DNA of 64,000 bases from Nilaparvata lugens (lineage: Eukaryota; Arthropoda; Insecta; Hemiptera; Delphacidae), in assembly GCF_014356525.2 (NCBI RefSeq), contig NC_052507.1:47433685-47497684 (forward strand), written 5' to 3'. The position numbers and the translations under genes are program-made. Shown here one piece after another: positions 1 through 13,600 of this stretch; within the stretch, counting starts at the first letter, position 1; each line of letters starts with the position of its first letter. Under the pieces are notes generated by a model that was not told the origin of the DNA, searched no databases, and saw only the letters and a list, made by a program, of their open reading frames with translations.

Positions 1-2358
1 GTCTACTCTACTTGAAAGGTGAAGAGAGTCCCTACAAATTAGTTTGGTCGATGCCAAATTTTATATCAAGGTTTTGGAGACTTAATGTTTGTTGTAACAT
101 TAGTTTATCAGTGCTTTTTTGGGCGGTACCTTCCCAAAGGAGAAGAATAGGCAAGGGAGAGGAGTGATGAAAGAAGGAATCGAAGGAAATAGTGATGAGC
201 CTTTCCAACTGGAACCAATCTATTGGCTTCATTAATATTGGCTTAGATTCAGTAATGTCGAAGCTTTCAGCAGAATATGACAATGCATTCTTGATAGATT
301 GATCAGTTATTCAATTACTGATTGTGAAACATCATTTGATTGCAGGGGAAAAATGTTACAGAGAAATATTACTGATTGTAGCAGTAATCTGTAGAGAGTA
401 CTGCTGAATTAGGAATTATTGAAATAGGTACTTCATATAATTGGGCAGATAATTATTAATATGACAGAGAGAAACAGTCATATTGTTTGAAGAATGTTAT
501 TGGATTGTTGATTGCATCATTGAAAAATATGAGAAGGATGAGGAATTAAGATTGATTGTCGAATATTCACGATAAAAAATACTGCAGTTGAAGACTTTAC
601 GAATAATTGTACCTGTTTCATATCATAATCTCCATTGATTGCTCCAATCAGTTCGTGGAGCTGGAAAAAAATATTGTTGGAGCAGAAAAATTCACGCTGT
701 CGAAGTAGCAGAATGTACGTGATGGAATAAATATTTCAAAAATGTATTCATCGCAATTTAGCATGTCTGGAGGAGATTTCATTGTGTTGGCAGAATGTCT
801 GGTGGAGAGAAAAACGATTTGACGAACATCAACGACCCTTAAACGCTGTGTGCTGGTAAGTTGAAGCATTGCGCGCGATTGATATTCATGACTATCACTT
901 GTTGTGTGTGAATCGTCGATGAGGATGACATTTTCAAAAACCGTACAATAAAAAACAACACAACACAAAAAGCAATCGAGCGATAAAAGCCTTTGGAAAA
1001 GGGTACAGAGTCATCTCTTCTATTGGATATCACTTGGAACAAGAGAAACAATTACAAAGCCGGCCATCGCGTCGAGTAACTAAGCTATCGAGGATTTACT
1101 TCAAATTTTAAGCTTATAAAAATGTTTGCAAAATCACGTTTTCCCGGCTCCAACTGCATTTTCGCCTCAGGCTAGAATCCACGCGGTCTTTAATTATCGT
1201 ACACGCCGTAGACCCAACCGGATCCAATACTGAAATGAATGTAATACATCGTTAGGATTTTGCATACATTTTTGTAGCTTATGGGATATTCTCGACGACG
1301 TAACTATATTTTCTCCTGTCAGTTAAATTTGCGTTACATTGAGACTTGGTTGAGTCGGACTTAAATCATTCGATCACTGACGTTTTCCGATACCAATAAA
1401 TTTACATAAAACTAGGTACAGTATATAGGCTACATTCCAATCGAAATACATATTCTCTAGTGCCGCAGAATGTTCCAGGATCTGCATTGAATATTTCTCA
1501 TAGCGGTTTGGAGAGCATTATTGTGAGGTAGTAGACGGTGCGATTTTTCATGTGTAATTATTCAATGATATTCCAGAATCGGCAAAGTTTCAATTGGAAC
1601 TCCAAATGAGTTTTTCTTTTTGTATGTAAATTGGAAATATGGAGTATTTCATAAACGAGGAGATTCTCCCTTTCAAAGAAGCATTCAATAGCCTAAAAAT
1701 TCAAAGATTGGTTTAGCTTTCAATTCAGATCAATACCACTAATCAGTTGGCAATGATAAGGAATTAAAAATGTCATCTAGCTGGAACGCGATCAAGACCT
1801 AACCGTACTGTTCATTCCACGCTTTACAATGTGGTTGTTACCTGAGGGTCGAACACGAGCGCGACCCGAACTCAAAGCTATTGCTAAACTTTAACAATTC
1901 TTTTAAACAGTGTTGAAACGAATATTAGAGTTTATCTTATATCTAATTATATAAGTTCGAAAATTCCCAAATATTCCATGACTTATTACAATTCTATCTA
2001 GGAGTTTTTAAAACACTAGTATATAGGAGTAATGAATTACCGCTGGGAGTATCATCCCTATCCAGGAATAAACTTAAGCAAACACAGTTAGAGATTCATT
2101 TATCCTACCACACCTTGCAAATATGGTGCTTTGTTTACATTCTATGAAATAAGGAGTATTTATGTTTCATTTCGCAGTATTTTCAAATGAGTTGAACTAC
2201 TTATCTACCAATAAACTAAAGGTAGGAGTGGAATCTATGTGAAGTGTGACATAAGAAACCTAAGAATTTAGATATGTAATTGTCATTGAAAAAACCTGAA
2301 AAATTCTCATCAACATAGCATTGAGCCTCATCTGATCATTTTTGATGTATTCACCAAT
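1..2358. other. AT-rich non-coding stretch, nothing recognised
   Basis: No reading frame here resembles a known family, and the short frames present have no domain, no codon pattern and no promoter context. There is no tRNA-like fold, tandem array or inverted repeat that I can see. It is best read as intergenic or intronic sequence of an AT-rich insect genome. Confidence 0.5.
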
Positions 2359-3202
2359 ACTAGTAGTTCTGTGAACAGTAGACCTCACGCAGTATTCTTA
2401 TCCACAAGTACCAAATGTCAACTGTTTTAAACATAAGTTAACAAACTCAGTTCACGTTTGAATTTGTATTTCATATGATATAATTCATCCAGTTCCGTGA
2501 TGATCTTTCTATCTGATGAAAATTGATTTTTTAGAATCAAAAATATTATAACTTCTCCAGCATTATTTAGTTCATTTGTTTATTTTTATTCATCTATTAA
2601 ATTTATTTTTTCGAATGTGAGAATATTGATACTGATGGGCACGCCATGACTGATAATAATAGTACCATGACTGCAAAACAAAATATTGAAACCAAAGACC
2701 TTAAATCTGCGATTAGAACAAATTTATTAAAAAAATGTTAATAGCTCAATCCTTTTAGATTATATAAGATTGAACATAACTTATCATACACATGATGAAC
2801 ATATGTGTTTGTCAACTTCCGTTCAATCTAATAGAATCTATAAGGATTAAGTTATAACCATTTTGTCAATAACTTTGGTGTAAACCCAGCTTAGAGATGC
2901 ATACCTCTTTAATGTCTTTGATTGAAGCTATAGACCTTATACAAATACAGTAATAGACTGGCTTCTCCACACATCTGTGTAATCACTTGTCAGCTGATTT
3001 ATGATGAATAATAGTTCTAGAATAATAAGTCTGATTTTTACTCTAATATTGGCGTATGAGGAGGCTCCTTTTTCCTTTTATATTATCCTTGAAATGCAAA
3101 ATTTCCAAAAACCTTGTATATACGTCGACGCGCAATTTAAAAAGGAACATACCTGTAAAACTTCATGAAAATCTATTACCGCATTTCGCCGTAAATGCGC
3201 AA
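2359..3202. repeat. Dispersed repeat, copy A, with an internal extra segment
   Basis: The blocks 2359-2410 and 2920-3202 match 11235-11561 closely, in the same order and orientation. Shared strings include the segment around AGTTCTGTGAACAGTAGA and the block ending in CCGTAAATGCGCAA. Copy A carries about 510 bp (2411-2919) that copy B lacks; this extra piece contains an imperfect hairpin at 2739-2860. The repeat has no coding potential. It is probably a non-autonomous transposon, but I could not define its ends or a target duplication, so the class is open. Confidence 0.75.
2739..2860. repeat. Small hairpin (MITE-like) within repeat copy A
   Basis: The left arm (about 2741-2776, reading ATAGCTCAATCCTTTTAGAT) is the imperfect reverse complement of the right arm (about 2820-2857, reading ATCTATAAGGATTAAGTTAT). 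The loop is about 45 bp. It lies in the 510-bp segment missing from the other copy of the surrounding repeat, which fits a nested insertion. There is no coding capacity. Confidence 0.55.
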
Positions 3203-5494
3203 CATAAAAATATATAAACATATAAACATTTAAACATTAAGAGAAATGCCAAACCGTCGACTTGAATCTTAGACCTCACTTCGCTCGGTCAACTATTTTG
3301 CATATCAACAATTTGAAATGGACACATTGGATTGAAAATGGATACGTGAATTGTCAAACAACAAAATATTGAATCCTCTATACACAGAAAAAAACTTTGA
3401 AACATAGAATAAGAAGTTGATAAGACAGTGAGATTATCATAATAAATACGAATTGGATAAATTTATATATTTGATATTGTTCTTGTCTCAGTGCATATCC
3501 TTTCTGGATGCTGGCAAATCAGCTTGGCCCCTTGCTACCTTATTTTGATGACCTGAACTATTCGTTGACGACCTGTACCATTTCTTCGTCTTTGCCCCAG
3601 CCTCTATCCTCTGCAACACTTCTGCGTTGGTGATTCTCTATGATCACGATATTGTTAAGATTCCCCTATAGAACCATATTATTCAGAAAGCTTCGAATCT
3701 TAGTTTATACGTTTGTGAGAAATCACATTTCAACCCCATTCAAAAGAACTGAGAAAGGGTAACATTTGAAAAAATCTTTCATCTTTTGATATAGATAGTT
3801 TGATCAAACCAATCATGTTATCAATTAAAGTTATGATCAGGTGAGTAATAGTGTTTTACAAAATGTTCCTGGATTGGAGGTATTTTTCGCACGTCGACAG
3901 TTCCATTAGAGCCTTATTCAGAGCTTCAGGTGAAGCACAAAGAGAAAGAATTCTCCGATAAAGCAACACCGTACGAAGTGATAAACTACGTTTCAGGATC
4001 AGATTATAGAATGTCTAAGGCCTTGTAATTGAATGCCTGAAATAATCGCGTTCTTCTGCTCAACGGGGGATACAACGGGGAAGGTTAATTAATTCAGTGA
4101 ACTAAGCAGCTTGTATGCCGATACCATAAGGCTTGCTCCTCTGTGTGAAAAGAGTGGCTCGCATTCCTGAGTGAGTAGCGCTCGTTTTTCTCCGGGTTTT
4201 TCACAAGGAATTTTCCAGCCGAGCGATCCGAATTTTCCCAAAGCAATTCTTAATGCTAATACAGCAGTATACAATTACCGAAAAACTGGCGAGTCAGACA
4301 AGGAATATAAAACGCTCTTTGTTTCCCATTCCATGGTCGCTTTTTGATCCTCCTATTCCTAGAAGGCTACCACTTTTCAACTCCATTTCAATTTCAAATG
4401 CTTCTCTTCCTCATGCACAGAACAAAATACCCACACGCTATCTCAAGTTCGCTGCTCAGTTCGAACGCACCCAACCGGTGTCTAATTTCACGTCTCTACT
4501 CGGTTTTTTAAACCTGTAAAAATGCAATACATAAGCATTCGCCTGTGGAGAACCTGTTGATGTTGATGCCAAATATACGCGAAAATATTCGAACGTGAAT
4601 CTATTCTCTCTCAGATCCGATTAGTTCTAAAGCTTTTCAAACCAAGATACATATATCACATACCATGTTGCTCAAATATATCTGAGTATGGATTCCACTT
4701 CATCTCTTCATGAGTAATTTAAAAAATGAGCAAGCATTTTTTCCTGAATCATGAATATCTATTGATACTCCTGAATAATTATGTTTTGCATTATTGTTAT
4801 CCACCCTGTATTGATCATAATCCATGTAAGCATTTTAAAAAATGTATAATGATTCGATTCAGTGTTATGAATCTCGAACTGGTTTAGATTGATATGTTTG
4901 AATTAAGTAATTCAGGGGTGCCCATGGGGGAGAATGGTGAAGACGTGAGCTGCGATATTTGAATCCTTGGAAGAAATTCTTGGGGAGATGTTAGCAGAAG
5001 AGGTTCTTGCGAGAGTGAATTATTTATGATTATGGAGGACTAGTAGTGGAGTTTGGGACATTTAGGTAGGGTACGTCATTGGTTTAGGAGCTTGCTCGAT
5101 CTTTCTTGCTTTTCTCGAAAATTGATACATATTATTAAGTGACAGATTTGTGTAAATATTGTTTACTTGATATTTCAGAGTAATAGAACCAATATTCCAA
5201 TACAAATGAAGTGGCAATATCGATTATATCAAGAAATTGTTTTTCCAGGTGAAACTTGGAGATGTCACTGGAGAACATCAAATCAAATGCAGATGTAATC
5301 AATTTGCCAAAAATAAATAATCGTTGATGATGCTGCAGTCGAATTCTCAAGGTAATTCAGAAATCCTAGTATTCACCCATTCCACAAAAGTCAGCCATCC
5401 TCGCAAAAGGTTTTATTCTCCGGGAACCTCCAAAAAATAATGGTATTCGAAACCCGCCCCCCAAGACTTTCAAGGACGCAGTCTGCGCCCTGCC
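3203..5494. other. AT-rich non-coding stretch
   Basis: No gene is supported. At 3271-3290 there is a short GC-richer string (CCTCACTTCGCTCGGTCAA) with local dyad symmetry, which may be the edge of another repeat. Apart from that I see nothing. Confidence 0.45.
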
Positions 5495-5617
5495 CATGTG
5501 AGCACCCCTGACCATGTGGGACCCCTGACCATGTGGGCACCCCTGACCATGTGGGACCCCTGACCATGTGGGACCCCTGAACATGTGGGAACTCTGAACA
5601 TGTGGGCACCCCTGCCC
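5495..5617. repeat. Tandem repeat, 17-18 bp unit
   Basis: About seven units of the type CATGTGGGNACCCCTGAC follow one another, with the unit length alternating between 17 and 18 bp. Overlapping frames on the minus strand give repetitive Gly/His/Val peptides, which are a by-product of the array rather than genes. The GC content is far above that of the flanks. Confidence 0.9.
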
Positions 5618-5899
5618 ATCCTCAGTGGAGATGTACAAAAACTTAAAGACTGGTTAGAGAATAATAGAGAGATGAAAGTAGCTTCGATAAAAACTAACCA
5701 CAAAATTTAAAACTACGATAAATATTGGATGTGGTATGATCATCGGTTGTATGATTTTATAGGCGAATAATGTGAATTTGAATTGTAATGTATAAATGAT
5801 CTAAAATCAAGTGATATCAAAATCATAGACTTCAAGGTGTAACATCTTTTCTGAGAAAATTCATAAAAATATTGAGATACCTTCACGGGTATTACCTAT

Positions 5900-6800
5900 A
5901 TACCTTTATACCTTTAATTAAGATACGTTTTTCCGTTGAGTTGAAGTTTCAGTTGCTAATCCCCTCAAACTGTTGCTCATCAATCCTCGTCAAGTAATTT
6001 TTTGTTCTCCTCTACTTTTGAAATTTGGGCATTACGTATATTATTATTGGATTGAAAGTATTACCTAGGCATTTATCGGTGACCAGAGCTAACAATGTAA
6101 CGATGAGCAGCTGATGACGTCATGTGGTCTGAGCTTTTGCTGTGGGCTGGAGCGTCATTCAGCTCACCTCTCGACTGAGCGGCGTTTTGAGTGCGCATTT
6201 TTCGACTAACGACGACCGGCAATGACGACAAAACACGAGGAGGAATTTTCGAGTTCATTGAGAGCCGGTATGAATTTTTCGGCGAAGCCAAGAACAATAT
6301 TTGTATGACTTTGGATGACATCATGCGTGAGTGTGCGTGAGTGTACCCCGTACACAGGGTAGCGAAACAACAAGAGACCGGTTTAGGGGGGCTCGTTGTG
6401 TGTATGTGTGTTTTTTCTGCGTTTTGGGCGCTGCAAAGTAAAATATTGTCGGTGCTCTTGCACGCTTCAAAATGGCCGCTGGGGTAGTCGGTACAGTTGT
6501 AGTTGTGCTGTCCAAGCACCACTTGGGCTGCTGCCTGGCACCCTCTTGTAGTTCGCTGCTCTCTCTCAAACCTTGCCATACGCGCCGCCCCTTTTTTACA
6601 TTTATGTTAATTTTATCCGGCTCTACTCCATGCTCCACTACTTCTCGCACCCTTCTGCCTTCATACGTTGCGATCCCTCTTACTACTACATTAGTTCATA
6701 CACACGGTTCCTCAAGAACACATCTGGATAGTTTTATGCAACATCTTATATTTAGTCCTCTCTTCGTCCAATTTTTAAAGCTACTGATTCATGAAGTTTG
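5900..6800. other. GC-rich island, possible regulatory or exonic sequence
   Basis: Base composition rises sharply against the AT-rich flanks between about 6070 and 6670. It contains CpG-containing strings and an AAAATGGCCGC motif at 6470-6480. Open frames exist on both strands (up to about 168 codons on the minus strand) but none has recognisable domains, so I do not call a CDS. An untranslated first exon, promoter or enhancer of a gene outside the window would fit. Confidence 0.3.
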
Positions 6801-7794
6801 ATAATTTGAATAATCGTAGTGAATTGTTCATTCACCTTCAATCTAGTTCACAATCCACTTGTTCTCCATTTATTTTTCAGATTTCCCCCTCCATTTGACT
6901 GATCCCTTCTCCTCATAGTTCGAACATGCAATTTTATCAGACCATTACTCACGAGGAGCTACAAACCATCCACTTGTTTACCTCATACATACCTCATGTT
7001 TGTCCCCTTGAACTATGTACAGTATATAGGTCTAGTTTGTTCACATCATCGAATCCTCACACTCTACTCGTTCACACAATTATTATATTATCTTCCGTGC
7101 TGCTTTATTCGAATTTTGCTTGATTCACAACTCCCTGTAACTTGAGATACATTTTTGTGTAGTAGTAGCCTACACAGAATTATTTGAGCAACAAATTCAT
7201 GAAGTTCTAGATTCTCAAGTATTTCACTGGAGGAAGATCAGTCTGAGAGACTGAGAGATTTATCAAAAAAGTTATAAACTTAATGTTTATGATGATAGTG
7301 GGTATTGAATGTTTCGACTAAGAACCTTAAATTACTATTATGTCAATATAAAATGAGGATACAGTCCATTCTAGCTCAACTGCAGCTGAAAAAAGAGGTA
7401 AGACATGAGCCAGACAAAAATGATAGCATCAATGAATAAGTCTCATAATATGTTTGATGACTAGAAAAATAATTTTTAGTTTGGGATCATCATGCAATTT
7501 GATTCTAAGATTGGAATAGAAAAATTCACTTGCTCCCATCCTCTTGTAATTCTACTCACTGGAATTGAGAAAATATAGTAATGAATCCATTCTTGAACTG
7601 AAATATATTTCTGAAAAATAGTAGGCTACTCGTATTTGCAATTTCCCTTGTTCCAAGTGGACCTAGCCGCAATGGCGAACTTCCTATTCAACTGCCTTCT
7701 AATGAAAGACGCATTCCTACAATATAAAAATGCAAATTCATTTTCATTTTGGATGTATGCATTAGCGTCGCAGCCAGGCTCACATCTCCCTTTT
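6801..7794. other. AT-rich non-coding stretch
   Basis: Nothing recognisable: no domain-bearing frame, no repeat shared with the rest of the window and no RNA gene. Confidence 0.45.
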
Positions 7795-9130
7795 TCAATT
7801 TCCTTTGTTTGTGAGAACTAATTTATGTGCCGCATTACACAGCACATATCTTCCAGGCGAGTATCCGATTCGAGAATCATGGAAAAGAGCCGGCCATAAA
7901 AAGAACACTGCGAGAGAAAAAAGGGCGCCGCCAACGAGAAGGAAGAGATTCATAAAACTCGGACGCCGTGAAAACAATGGCGGCTGCAAGAGGAAGGCTC
8001 TAAAATGGGTCCCAGGCAAAGAATATTCAACGTAGGTGGAGTCCTGTTCTGGTCGCTTCTTTTCTCCTCGCTCATCGCATTAACATAAAAAAACAATGAG
8101 CCCGGTGTATAATAAAACGTAGCGGTAATAACGAGCAAGACCAATGGTTTGGAGGGTTTTAGTTTGCTCATCGGGGTGGACGAGTAAGGAAAAAAAATTA
8201 CTGCCCAAAGAAGGGTGTGTGAGTGAGTTTGGGATGTGGAGATGGGCACCAAGATACGAGTCTTCACTTGTGTAAACGTAGTGGAAGGGGGGAAGAATCT
8301 GGAGGAGTTGTGTGTGTAGTAAGCAGGGTTGGGTCGCTCTGGGAAACGTTCTGTCACTGATAAATGAATGCAGAAGATTAAAAAGGAAAGCAGGCGTGGA
8401 GGAGAGGTGGTGGAGGGATAAAAAATAAATTTCAGTGGACAATAACTGGGGAGAAGCGAGAGAGAGGGAGTGAGCGATATGAGGATTTTATTTGTGCAAG
8501 CGGTAGCCTCTGCTGGACACGAACCTAGCACTGATTACCGCACGGCATTCATTAACGCCGGCAAACAGAGTCGAGTCTCTCTGCTCTGCGCTGCGCCGGA
8601 TGCTCGCTCCTCTTGTCGACTCCTAGCCTGCCTGTCTGCCTGCCTGCCTGCCTGCCTCCCAACGACTTCACCTGCAAATTATTCACCTAGAACCCTTCTC
8701 TTCCCGGTTTCAAATTATCGCTGTTTCTCTCCTCTCTCGCGCGTTTTTGCCTTCGTCGTTTTCACAACCAACCCCGTCGTTTGTAAATGGAAAAGCATCA
8801 TTAAAAGCGGAAAATTCAAATTTCAGACCAAAACCTGCTCCTCCCTGCTCCTCAAAACGCGCCGCACACTCTCCATTATAACGGAGAAAGAAAATCTGAA
8901 AAGACATTCAGCATTCACCTGTGGACCCGATGCCCAAATTAATTGAACTGGTCGCCACATACACGACGAGTTCCCAGAAAAAAAATCAACGCCCGTCGAA
9001 ACACGGATTGTCCGCCGCCGAATATCTGACGGACGTCCTGTTTCGATTCCGCTCTTGAGTTCGCCGCCTCAAATTACTGCTGCTGTCCACTGCAATTAAT
9101 CGTTTTTCCGCAGAAACGTCATCGCTTTTT
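7795..9130. other. GC-rich island, possible promoter or 5' exon region
   Basis: The composition is mixed to GC-rich over 1.3 kb. It includes AATGGCGGC at 7976-7984, GAGA-type tracts near 8455-8475, a (TGCC)n run at about 8630-8658, CpG-rich sequence at 8540-8620 and several TAATTAAT-like homeodomain-type strings at 8935-8945 and 9090-9145. Open frames of 120-193 codons occur on the two strands, but their translations are Ser/Pro/Leu-rich, lack domains and overlap one another. I see a regulatory or untranslated region as likelier than a CDS. Confidence 0.3.
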
Positions 9131-11234
9131 GATTCCGATTAATTGCATTACACATTCAACAGGAGTTGTGTGTTCAAGATCGACACACTACCTCAATCAA
9201 TCACTCTTTTCGGGAATTACACTATTGTTTCAACGTTATTGGAGCTCGTTTTGAAAGTGTAGTTCAAGAGATTGAGAGATTAAAGCACGGAAGAGATTGA
9301 GTTAGAACACAATACATCAAATACGAGAACATAAAATGAATAGATGCTCAACGTTTTTAATTCTATTGAAATGGATGAAGAAGATGACAGATAATTATTG
9401 TTCAATGTCAGTTCCACTTTGATAACCAACCTTCAGGACTGCAGTTTCGCGTTGGTAAAAACCAACAAAAAACATTTAGCTGTACTGGAAAATCTGCCAG
9501 ATTGAATTTATAAGATACATGTCATGAATAATATTGAATTTCAAGTGAATTTATGAATTTTGTACTCATGGTATTCAAACTAGAAGATTCAGGAGTGAAG
9601 CTGAAGATCCTTCTATTCTAACACGAAAATGCTGTCCTAAAAGTTGGTTACATTAGTTAAGTGGAATTGTTAAGTGACAACTCAGTATCAGTGTTTCCGA
9701 ATTTATTGGAAGGTAACTTTTTTGAAATGTCAGTATGGATGCAATTGGATCTCAAGATACTAACATCCCATCACCGACTTCCAAATTCTTCTCTTGATCA
9801 TCGCAACCAACCAAATGTCATTTTAATGCATGAAACATGAATTCTGGGGACTGAATAGGCCTACTGAATACCTCTTCCACCAGAGTTCTGGGTGCTTATC
9901 ATTTGATTACATTGTAACATTATATTATTACCCAATGCAAAATCCCGGTGAAACAAATATCAATCGAATTAACAATCAACAATGATTATCTGAAGAATTT
10001 CTGCCTCTTTTGGGAAAAATTAAATGTGAATGCAATTATAAAGATCTTTCATCATAGGAGTAGTCAATACAAATCACCTTGAATGAGACGTGCCTCTGAT
10101 TTAGACTTCGAGTTCATCTTTTTTCTACATCATCGATTGAGGTTCTTTCAATCAAACCCCAGTCCTGAATGATAAACCTATAAGAACGTTCCTATCTGTC
10201 ATTTGTAAAGTACACATTCTGTAATCCAATTTCAGACAATTTCTCGATTAGATTGAGTCTAGGAAGTTTCAGGATGGGTCAGAACCCAATGTCAATGCAA
10301 TCTTCCATATTTTGTATTTTTTAAATTCTCTCAGACCTAAGCCAAGAGGCGCAAACCTTTCGTTAAAGCTAGGAAAAGAAATTAATCGAAAGTTATCGTC
10401 ATAGTTATGTGGATATATTTTATATGCGATCAACGTATCTAGTCTACACAGCATTATAATCATGATATTGGTGAGGGAAGTTATTCACAATTCACTCTAA
10501 CTTTCAATTTTATTTCCAACTAGCTTACCCGAAGAACTTCAAACCGCCAAAAAGTCATTATATCTCATGTCACACTAGACTTTATTTGGTGAATCATGGA
10601 ATCTATCTGACAATCAATATTTTCATTTACATCTCAATACGGACTTCCTATGTACTTAGTCATGCAGTATTTATTATTCCGAAAACATATTCTTCTCAAT
10701 CAATTGCTAGTAATATCTATCAGTAAAGTGTTGAATTGAAAAAATAGATAGGTTGAATCAGTATTTCAAAGATTAATTCAATGTTTTCATAGTTGTTGAT
10801 TGTCAACAGATGGTCCAGGAGTAATGCGATGTATGACACAGAATTCCAGATTCTTTCCATCTTCTATTTTATGATGAATATAACTTAAGCTAAGCTAAAT
10901 TAAAAAGAAATTAAATTAGTCTGTCATTCTTCAGTAATTAATGAAAAAGTATTTAAAGTATTCATAATAAAGTTTTATTAAATAAAAGTATTCTAAGGAA
11001 CGATTACCTACAGCTGGTACCAATCAACTACACTAACTTCAACTCCAAACTACCGTTTTTATACCAGTACACAATTTATCACAGGGGTGACGTGTTTATT
11101 ATACAGCTGTTAACTTTAGATGCTAAATCATATTATCACAATATGATCTTGAATCATGATCATATTCCCCTTCTTTGGTAGCCGCTCGACCGAAAATTTC
11201 GAAAACATCGGTTTGTAAAATGGATTAATAAATA
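9131..11234. other. AT-rich non-coding stretch
   Basis: Two kilobases without a supported frame, array, RNA gene or repeat shared with other parts of the window. Confidence 0.45.
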
Positions 11235-11561
11235 ACTAGTAGTTCTGTGAACAGTAGAACTCACGCAGTATTCTCATCCACAAGTACCTGATTGAAACTA
11301 TAGACCTTATGGAAATACAGCAATAGACTGGCTTCTCCACACATCTGTGTAATCACTTGTCAGCTGATTTATGATGAATAATTATTCTATAGTCTGATTT
11401 CTACTCTAATATTGGCGTATGAAGAGCTTTTTCCTTTTATATTATCCTTGAAATGCAAAATTTCCAAAAACCTTGTATATACGTCGACGCAAAATTAAAA
11501 AAGGTATGTACCTTTCAAATTTGATGAAAATCTATTACCGCGCTTTGCCGTAAATGCGCAA
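11235..11561. repeat. Dispersed repeat, copy B (short form)
   Basis: Colinear with copy A (2359-2410 joined to 2920-3202), with scattered substitutions and a few small indels. The join in this copy falls just after CCACAAGTACC, where copy A has its 510-bp extra segment. It is either the ancestral empty form or a deletion derivative. Confidence 0.8.
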
Positions 11562-12270
11562 AGCACGTCACTGGCTCAAATACATTTTACTATGGGTTGG
11601 TATCATCCTGACATCTACCAATTGTACGCCATGTTGATGAATGAACCATGTACGACAAAAATCATTCCATTCAACCAGTTCAACTGGGTTCAATATTCAA
11701 GAAGATATTCGAGAACAATTTCCAGTTTTTGATACTATTCTATTCCAAGAATTTATTATGTTTGAAGAAACACTTTCCCTCTGTAGGCTACTCTTGTTTC
11801 TCAAGAATAGTGCACCCAATCTATGAAATCAGCATAGAAATAAAGTTATTACATTTGTTATTACTCTAATTTGAATCACGAAGGAAACAAATATAAATGA
11901 TTCAATCATTTGCATAAAAGCACTACTTAAATAGTATTTTTGCTGTTTGACTGTTCAATCAATGTTAGTTAAAACATAAATCTCATAAGCTCCCCAACAG
12001 GATTGATTTGAATAAAATTATGTAGTTTTTCAAAGATAATTTGTTCATATATTGATTGAATCAGTCATACTTGAAAATCAATTGAAGCAGAATTCAGACA
12101 AAAAACGAGTAGATCGACGCTGGCAGAAGTATTTTTGAGAAAATAAGGAAAAATGAAAAAGCCTTCGGAAAAACGTTCGTTAACGTTCTATTGTACAACG
12201 TTGACGATGAAATGTTGAACGGTTTTCCTTCTTCAAACAAAAGTAGAGAATTCTGAGAGACTCTTGAAAA
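11562..12270. other. AT-rich non-coding stretch
   Basis: No feature seen. Short open frames near 11640-11870 overlap in different phases and show no known motif. Confidence 0.45.
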
Positions 12271-12960
12271 CTCCTATCGATCCCGAGGCAGAAGAGTTAG
12301 ATGGGGTGGGAAGGTTACATCCTCTACTGAATCGTACCCTGAAACGCCCCCCCCCCACGGCTGAGCCCGGCTGAGATGTATTCGGATGCCAGGCGCTCTC
12401 TGCTTGTGACGTAACCCGTTGTCAGGAGACGCGTTCCATGTTGACCTAATCGAAAAGCGATTTTTCTCAAAGACCCTCTCGGACGGTAGAAAAGTGCCGG
12501 AGGGGAACAAAAGTGTGGTGGGGAGGTGTGAAGTACGGGGGGGGGCTAAATCAATAATGGCTGCCGAGCTGCGCCGAGGAAGAAGACTCCTGGCGAGGAG
12601 AAAGCATCAAGTCCTCAACACTAAGCACAGAAAACATCAAGTCCTGCTTGTGCTTGACGTCAAGGGTCATCGACAAAGAATAATAGCTGCGAAAATGTTT
12701 CTCGGAGACCAGGAATTTCTACAGCTCCCTAGGCTGCCATCTCTCACACTGCTCCAAAAAAAAACTCTCGACCGTCCTACACAAAGGTCAACAATTTATA
12801 AGTTCCATTCCGCTTATAAATTGAATCTCCCTTGCAGCGAAGCCCTGGATTAATCCCTTCTACTTGTAGGTACCCCCTCAAGGGTCGCTGGCTTAGTCCG
12901 ACTCCCGAGAAAAAGTTCTGCGCAATTGATTTCCATGGAGAAAATGGAGTGGCCGTTGTC
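12271..12960. other. GC-rich island with an unassigned open frame
   Basis: The GC-rich stretch includes a C homopolymer at about 12347-12356, a G run at about 12538-12545 and ATGGCTGCC at 12557-12565. A plus-strand frame (12419-12853, 144 codons) is basic (Arg/Lys-rich) and contains a short direct repeat around AAGCATCAAGTCCT / AAACATCAAGTCCT at about 12602-12645. No domain is recognisable and no promoter or splice context decides the matter. I list it as an unassigned island, not a gene. Confidence 0.25.
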
Positions 12961-13074
12961 ATGGCGACAAAGCATGTGCTCTGAAAAGATGAGCCTTTTC
13001 AAACTGTACGCTACAAAAAAAACTTTAAAAATTCGCCAAACAGAAGATTTTTCCGGAATTCTATTGAATCTATA

Positions 13075-13140
13075 AGTATATTATCCAGAAATTATGAGGA
13101 GAAAGAGGAGGAGGAAGTGGAGGAGGAGAAGGAAAATAGG
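13075..13140. repeat. GAG/AGG purine-rich simple sequence
   Basis: A short run of GAGGA-type trinucleotides from about 13094 to 13130, without coding meaning. Confidence 0.6.
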
Positions 13141-13479
13141 AAAATGATGATAAACATAATTAATTATTGTGAATGGAACATTGGAGTAAGATTCACTTTG
13201 AATGAATAGGCCTACATTGCAGTTGGAATTTTCTAAATGTTTTGTTGTTGGACCAGTAAATCATTCGATTTGGAATCGATATAGGAAGCATTGCCCTCAT
13301 TTGAAAATATGATTGAAATATATGCATCGTATACCCACCGGGAGAAATGACAGCTCAGATGAATAAATTCCTAGTAGAAGTGAAAAGAGATTCAAAGTGA
13401 TTATTGATTTATGAATAATTATTAATATCATATACATGCAATTACTATCTGCACTCAATCTTCAAATATGCTATATATT

Positions 13480-13600
13480 TCTTCTTCTTTTTCTTCTTCT
13501 TCTTCTTCTTCTTCTTCTTCTCCTTCTCCTTTTCCTTCTTCTCCTTACCTTCTCCTTCTCCTTCTCCTCTCCTCTCCTCTCCTCTCCACACCTCTCCTTT
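13480..13600. repeat. (TTC)n / (CTTCTC)n / (CTCTC)n microsatellite
   Basis: TTC repeats at about 13482-13520 grade into CTTCTC and then CTCCT units, ending near 13595. The poly-Ser/Pro/Leu frame across it is an artefact of the repeat. Confidence 0.9.

Noticed and set aside
5366..5703. Three overlapping His/Gly/Val repeat proteins on the minus strand
   Set aside because: All three frames read the same 17-18 bp tandem repeat in different phases.
6073..6579. A 168-codon minus-strand gene
   Set aside because: No domain and no known motif; it overlaps open frames of similar length on both strands.
7950..8531. A 193-codon minus-strand gene
   Set aside because: Ser/Pro/Thr-rich without a domain, overlapped by other open frames on both strands, in a GC-rich island where long chance frames are common.
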